Source of the DNA: Aaosphaeria pasadenensis
Lineage: Eukaryota > Ascomycota > Dothideomycetes > Pleosporales
DNA length: 64,000 nucleotides
Direction: 5' to 3'
Assembly: GCA_022813625.1 (NCBI GenBank)
Contig: JAKLMB010000002.1
Location: 1,240,001-1,304,000 of the forward strand
Shown in pieces: positions 59,169 to 64,000 of this stretch. Below the pieces are notes generated by a model. That model was given only the letters and a program-made list of their open reading frames with translations. It had not been told where the DNA came from and ran no database searches. A program made the translations under genes and the position numbers. Position 1 is the first letter of the stretch; each line of letters begins with the position of its first letter.

Positions 59169-60389
59169 ATGATATCTAATCCTCCAGACAATTCAGATCC
59201 GGTCTCATATGAATGCACATGCACAGCACGGCAGACTGGAGGCAAGGTCCTTCTCTTCTACCGCTACTGGGACAACCAGCCTGCACTTCCAGCAGAGCAC
59301 AAGAGCAAAGCATCAGAACCGCATGCACTGGCTGATTTCCACAGAGATCTAGCATCGCGGTTAGATCTTGGTGGTAAATTCAGGATAGCCCGCGAGGGTT
59401 TTAACATCACACTCGGCGGTACGGATTCTTCCATCGCAACATATATCGAAGAATGCTCTGAACACTGGTCGTTCAGCGGCATTGATCTCTCTTCAGAAGA
59501 CAGTAGAAAAGCATACTTCAAACCAACGCCAGGATGCTCATGCGCATTCGGGGGGAAGGCCTCTATAAAAGTCACCGCAGAAATCACTCCCCTGGGGATA
59601 ACAGACTACTTACCAACGTCATGGTCTAATGTCATATCATTACCGCCAGAACAATTCCACGAACTATGCAAGGAGGGCTCAATACCCATGATCGACGTTC
59701 GGAACCACTACGAATCCCGGATTGGGTATTTCGTAAACAGCAAAGGGGAAGCTGCCGTCCGGCCCGCCGTGCGGAGATTCAGCCAATGGCCCGGATATGT
59801 GTCCAGACACGTGCTTGGAAACGACGTTTACAAGAAACCGATAGCAACTTATTGTACTGGGGGCATTCGCTGCGAGAAAGGTGCGAGGTGGATGCAGGAG
59901 GCCCTCGCTGCGCAAGAAGAGCGAAGTGATGCTCCGGTGTACACCCTCCATGGTGGTATCGTGGCGTATCAGGAATGGATGCAAAGGGAGATCGATGCGG
60001 GACGCAAGACGAAGGATGATAGTTTCTTCAAGGGGAAGAACTACGTCTTTGACGCTCGTGGAGCCATTGGATTGGATGAGGCGGATCGTGCGGAGGGAGA
60101 CAAGGTCTCGAATTGCCATGTCTGCAACGTGGCGGAAGACAGGTTAGGGAAATGCAAGGGCTCGGCGTGTCATTTGGTCCTGGTGGTATGTCAATCATGC
60201 GAAGATGAGGGGGATGTATGGTGTTGTTCGGACTGTAGACAAATGAATGAAGAACAAGCATCTGCTCCGTCACGGCGCATCTGTGCGTGCGAGAAGGAAA
60301 GAGAGAGTTCACTCTGGGGCGACCAAGGAGCTAAGTTGGGAAAGGCTCGAAGAAAAAAGGCCAAAGATAGTATACTCACAGATACATAA
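59169..60389 (+). CDS. Rhodanese-domain protein, TrhO/TSTD2-like
   Basis: One exon, 406 residues, with no intron although most neighbours have them. An N-terminal domain (VLLFYRYWDNQPAL, KFRIAREGFNITLGG) matches the acylphosphatase-like part of TrhO/YceA and human TSTD2. The rhodanese domain follows: MIDVRNHYESRIGYF, then the active loop CTGGIRCEKGARWM with Cys229, then YTLHGGIVAYQEW. The C-terminus carries Cys pairs (CHVC, CKGSAC, CQSC, CCSDC) that could bind zinc. Bacterial TrhO hydroxylates uridine 34 of certain tRNAs; fungal function is not established to my knowledge. A Lys/Arg-rich end could aid RNA binding or nuclear entry. It shares a 375-bp divergent gap with the P450 gene. The lack of introns could reflect transfer from bacteria, but single-exon fungal genes are common. 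Confidence 0.85.
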   Translation: MISNPPDNSDPVSYECTCTARQTGGKVLLFYRYWDNQPALPAEHKSKASEPHALADFHRDLASRLDLGGKFRIAREGFNITLGGTDSSIATYIEECSEHWSFSGIDLSSEDSRKAYFKPTPGCSCAFGGKASIKVTAEITPLGITDYLPTSWSNVISLPPEQFHELCKEGSIPMIDVRNHYESRIGYFVNSKGEAAVRPAVRRFSQWPGYVSRHVLGNDVYKKPIATYCTGGIRCEKGARWMQEALAAQEERSDAPVYTLHGGIVAYQEWMQREIDAGRKTKDDSFFKGKNYVFDARGAIGLDEADRAEGDKVSNCHVCNVAEDRLGKCKGSACHLVLVVCQSCEDEGDVWCCSDCRQMNEEQASAPSRRICACEKERESSLWGDQGAKLGKARRKKAKDSILTDT

Positions 60390-63290
60390 CATATAATCAA
60401 TATTGCTAGATAAATGCCTAGCCTGTGGGAGATTGATGAAGACTCCCCGCATCTGCAAACTTACATTATCTGTCACATCCCGGATTCATACACCGGGTGG
60501 TACCGGTCTTCAGATAGCACTATCATTCTCGGGGGCTGGTCCAAAATCGATATCTTAACCCGTGAGGGAAACTTCAACGAAGTCCTTACAACCATACCAG
60601 TCAATGTCATCCTCACCCCTACACGAGGGATACCAAGTGAACCCCACAATGTAATAGTCTGACTCACACGAAATGAGAATCAGTAAACGTCAACCGGCAA
60701 TCATTTCTACGACAAGCACTGGTTCGTCATCTCCTAATTGTCCTTTTTCTTTTCGTGAAATGGATGCAGCACCATAGTCACCGGACACAAACGCCCACCG
60801 TAGATCTGTAGAGTCATAGGGAAAGCCATAGTAGAGAAACTATAGGTCTATGAACCAAGTTCGTTGTTGCTCACAGAAACTGCCACGTTTCTATTGGAGT
60901 CTTTCTTCATCACTCTCCATGAAATGGGCTAACTAAAGCCTTCTCATTCACCGGACTAAGAAGGAGGAGGCAATATATTGAGCCATTGAGAAGAGAATGT
61001 CCAAACAGCATCTGACTGGTGACTTGAGGCGGTGAGTCGTAGAATAGCATGATTTCACATTGCTTTTTTTGGCCATTTCAGGCAGAGGGTATCTTGCCGA
61101 GACCGGATGTTCGTTACCGCTTCGCAACATCGATAGAAGGGATGCAGGTTTTCCGACGCTTATGAGCTTCAATTGGGAATCTTACAGTTGTCGATTGAGA
61201 GTCGCTCTAAGAAGTAACTTTTCCGTGTCTGAGTGGTGATAGAGTACATGCATGGTATGGGTGAGTAAGTTCATCACGAATGCAGGCTCAGGCGTGGCGC
61301 GACGTCAGTGAACAGGCTGGTGTCAAAAGTTCGCAGAGAACCGGAAAAAAAGTTGATCAACTTGCATGACAGGCTGAAATGCCTCGAAAAAGATCATCTC
61401 GTACTCCAAGCACATGAACTCTCCAGTACGCCGAATGTCCTTGAGGAAGCCACCCCTGTAGCTGGGCGTCCAAAAAGCAAATATGCCTATTCCCTTTCAA
61501 AGGATGAAGCATGACCAGGACAAGTACCCGACACGATGGTATCACGACGCGTAAGCGAAGAGCATGTACAAAGGCCTTTCCGCCGATGCAGCAAGAGGCG
61601 ATTAGGTACGCATGATTCGAAAAAAAGAAAGCAATGTGGTAACGTGGGATCCTGGTAGGCAAAGCTTCCCCAAAAACACGTTGTCGGTGCATAAGCCCGC
61701 CGCAGCCACTTCCGCAGACGCAAAAGTAAATTCTGCTCATGTTGGAGGATTCAAGCCGCTTCGTTTAAGGGAATTTTGTGCGGAGGGACAAACCATGACT
61801 ACAACGTGCAGTATTGTTAGTCAGAACAAGGGGTTAAGGCACTTTTATGACATCCTGCTATTACTTTCATTCTCGAACCCCGACGAGGTGAAAACGCCCC
61901 AGGAAGTGATGCTGACCAGGTATAAGCAACTGAAGGTGAACTCTGGGGATCTTTTAAGAGCGTGTACTTTGGACACACAATTGCTGTCCTGCGTATCTCA
62001 CCATACCAACAAGATCAACTGCCCTAAGCAGATGCATGATCTAGTTATGCAAGAGCGGTCGCGTTGCAGAATGTATCGAAGAGCCTTCAATAACCAAATG
62101 CGTCCATGCAGGTTAACATTGATCGGTTGGCCTTGCACTACTGGTCGGAATCCGTGCTCGTGCAATGCAGTCATGCGTGGCTCTGCCTTTCACGTTTCTA
62201 TAAGACCCTAGGATGACAACATGTCACGTTGATTGGACCGGGGTTTTTACCCTCCAACTCGCAGTACCATTCATTGAAATATGTCGCAGGGATTTGCGTT
62301 GCGATCCGGTTTGAAGCTTGAAGAGGCCGATAACGCTCGCCAATGACCTCGGTCAGTTACAAAGACTGACCCGCATTTGGACAAGATGAGCGTACTCATG
62401 TTGACCGCTGCTTCGTTGTCCTAGGAGAAAGATTGATGGAGGTCTGTGTTGATGTGACGATCATACACGCGATAATGACTGATAGGGAAATTGGAGTCGT
62501 TGCGCAAGGAGGTCGTGCGCTATGGTGGGATGCCATTGTGATAAGTTGGATGACGGGCACCCCACGATTTGTAAAGATTTCTGGCAAGGTTGGTCAGGGT
62601 CGATTTAAGCGTTTCCAGCTGAAGCATCGGAGACTGGGCCCGCTTCCGTAACCGAGATAGAGGAGAGACGAGGGGCAGAACCAAACACTGACGCACGGGC
62701 GAACATGAGTGTATTTAGAACTTGCTTTTCCAAAATCCATTCCAAAGTTTGATACGATCATGAATCCATGTCTAAACCGTGGAAGAAGGGCATTCCCTGT
62801 CGATACAAGATGGAATAAGAGCGGCTACTTGTTTCCAATTGGGTCCGACAGGGTGTTCCGCTTTGACCCTATATGAATGAATCCAGCTGCTCTTTTGATG
62901 TCGACTGAATTTAGGAAGTGGCTGAACCGGAAAAGGATTCAAGTCAGTGCGTTCGGAGCTCGTTGATGGCATGTGTGACTCGGAGAGCTCAATATGCATC
63001 GATGTGTGTAACTCGATCTTCTGAATATGTCAACTATTTCGAAATAATACAAAGATGAAGAGTCTTCCTATGCCAGGATTCTGATCTCGTATGTTCCAGG
63101 TCTTTTGGAGGATGAAACGGTGGTCACGTGAATGAATGATGATGATGACGAAAGAGATGGTTCGAGATATCTCGAAAGTCAGAATATAGATAACGAAATT
63201 GGAAGTGAAATGATAAGAAGAATCTTGATACCTCTTAGAGTTAGGAAAATGAGATAGCGTCTTATAGTGGTTTGGACCCAGCCCAGGATA
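60390..63290. other. Gap with no supportable gene
   Basis: 2.9 kb. It holds one longer open frame (61612-62211, plus, 199 codons) with no recognisable motif and no family feel, and a shorter one at 61308-61514. I do not call either a gene. Multi-exon genes with short exons could be missed here, as the next entry shows. Confidence 0.5.
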
Positions 63291-64000
63291 CTATCTCCCG
63301 ATAATCACTATACCTGAGACACCATTCTCAGTTCTGGAACTTGACAATGCATGTTCGAAATCCTATGAAGAGAAAGCGAGATTCATGAAAGATGACCAAG
63401 TCGGCGATAGCAATACGATCAAATCTATATCCTCAGCATATTAGCTAGATGAGGAGATGTGTTGCGTAGACTTGCGCAGGAAGGGGGAACGTCATTCCAT
63501 ATCACACATGCCGTTCGCTGCATACTTGCAGGCTAGTTGCCCAGAGGAAGTGTTTGACAAGAGAAATTCTAGCATCGGTTGAAACGTAAGATGGGCTTTC
63601 CAAACCCGTGATTTCCACACCAAGGTCTCCACACATTGCAAGGGCATGGCCACGGAGAAGCGCACTAGCGTCTCTGCCAATATCGTGCAGGAGAGGCGTC
63701 GTCGTACTCGTATGACCCCAGGTTACAATGGGTGTGGTCGCCGGATGTAATGTTGAGTGCGGGGCAAGAGGATAGAGTTGCTGGACCCACTCATCAGGTA
63801 ATTTTCGCCGCTCTCTCCCATCGCCGAGGTGTAGTTGTGGAGGTGTCTGCGGGGTTTTCCGAATCTCAAATCTTAAGCAGAAGTATCTCTTTTGGGTGTG
63901 GACTTAACTTCATGAAGGAATTCGAGTATGTACCTGGAAACCTTGGTTCCAATATTGGTCGTGTGCTCATCGACTGCTTCGAATCCGATTGGCGGATATT
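63291..64000 (-). CDS. 3' part of an unrecognised multi-exon gene (runs off the right edge)
   Basis: Found by reading the minus strand across frames. Proposed exons: 64000-63909 (partial), 63846-63526 and 63362-63291, with introns of 62 bp (GTTAAG donor, CCGCAG acceptor) and 163 bp (GTATGC donor, TTCATAG acceptor); all phases are zero. The three exons encode about 160 residues of ordered, globular-looking protein. Landmarks in order are YPPIGFEAVDEHT, VSRYILEFLHE, LPDEWVQQLYPLAP, TTPIVTWGHTS, LLHDIGRDASALLRGHALAM, ITGLESPSYVSTDARI, HFLWATSLQ and the end SGIVIIGR. I do not recognise the family. The first two exons are well supported by peptide quality; the last is weaker, since reading through the donor would end the protein at a stop near 63510. 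Confidence 0.55.

Noticed and set aside
57008..60389. P450 plus neighbours as a secondary-metabolite cluster
   Set aside because: No polyketide, peptide or terpene synthase, transporter or cluster regulator nearby; neighbours are housekeeping-type genes.
61612..62211. 199-codon open frame on the plus strand
   Set aside because: No motif, odd composition, no supporting splice partner; may be chance. RNA-seq would decide.
63847..63908. Apparent frameshift (broken gene) at the right edge
   Set aside because: A 62-bp intron with GTTAAG donor and CCGCAG acceptor joins the two frames exactly, so a break is not needed.

Overview
The window looks like nuclear DNA of a filamentous ascomycete (Pezizomycotina). 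Evidence: protein-coding genes broken by short introns (about 53-164 bp, GTAAGT/GTATGT-type donors, CTAAC/CTAAT branch sites), long intergenic stretches rich in microsatellites, and a fungal gene set that includes a class IV chitin synthase, Skt5, Rtc4, Sec20 and Ost2. The class cannot be settled from this window. No rRNA, tRNA, CRISPR array or intact transposon was recognised.

Layout. 1-1.64 kb: RTC4-domain gene (+), open at the left edge. 1.64-13.75 kb: about 12 kb with no believable gene, but with a degenerate tandem-repeat array at 10.9-13.05 kb. 13.7-20.3 kb: a compact housekeeping block with SEC20 (-), mitoribosomal mL53 (+), inorganic pyrophosphatase (-) and a conserved protein of unknown function (-). 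20.3-25.8 kb: long non-coding stretch ending in a pyrimidine-rich leader. 25.8-30.6 kb: glycine-rich RRM protein (+) and a membrane-anchored alpha/beta hydrolase of the tripeptidyl-aminopeptidase type (+). 32.2-34.5 kb: WD40 protein (-). 40.1-44 kb: class IV chitin synthase (-). 49.2-51.3 kb: its probable activator Skt5 (+), divergent from the synthase with 5.2 kb between. 52.7-60.4 kb: Aro8-type aminotransferase (+), TMEM14-family protein (-), OST2/DAD1 (+), a cytochrome P450 with an atypical I-helix (-), and a single-exon rhodanese/TrhO-like protein (+). 63.3-64 kb: the 3' part of an unrecognised multi-exon gene (-) that runs off the right edge.

How the genes relate. The clearest functional link is the chitin synthase (yeast Chs3 type) and the farnesylatable Sel1-repeat activator (Skt5 type), which act in one plasma-membrane complex in yeast and lie divergently here. 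Sec20 (Golgi-to-ER SNARE) and Ost2 (N-glycosylation) belong to the secretory route that such membrane proteins use, but nothing suggests a designed cluster. Three other gene pairs share short divergent promoters: SEC20/mL53, TMEM14/OST2 and P450/TrhO-like. I found no clear case of a wholly new system. The points most worth a second look are the CHS3-SKT5 pair, a frame-preserving 30-nt exon in the RGG protein, an exon made only of the start codon in the TMEM14 gene, a possible mitochondrial form of pyrophosphatase, the repeat array, a dispersed TACGGAGTA motif and the unknown gene at the right edge.
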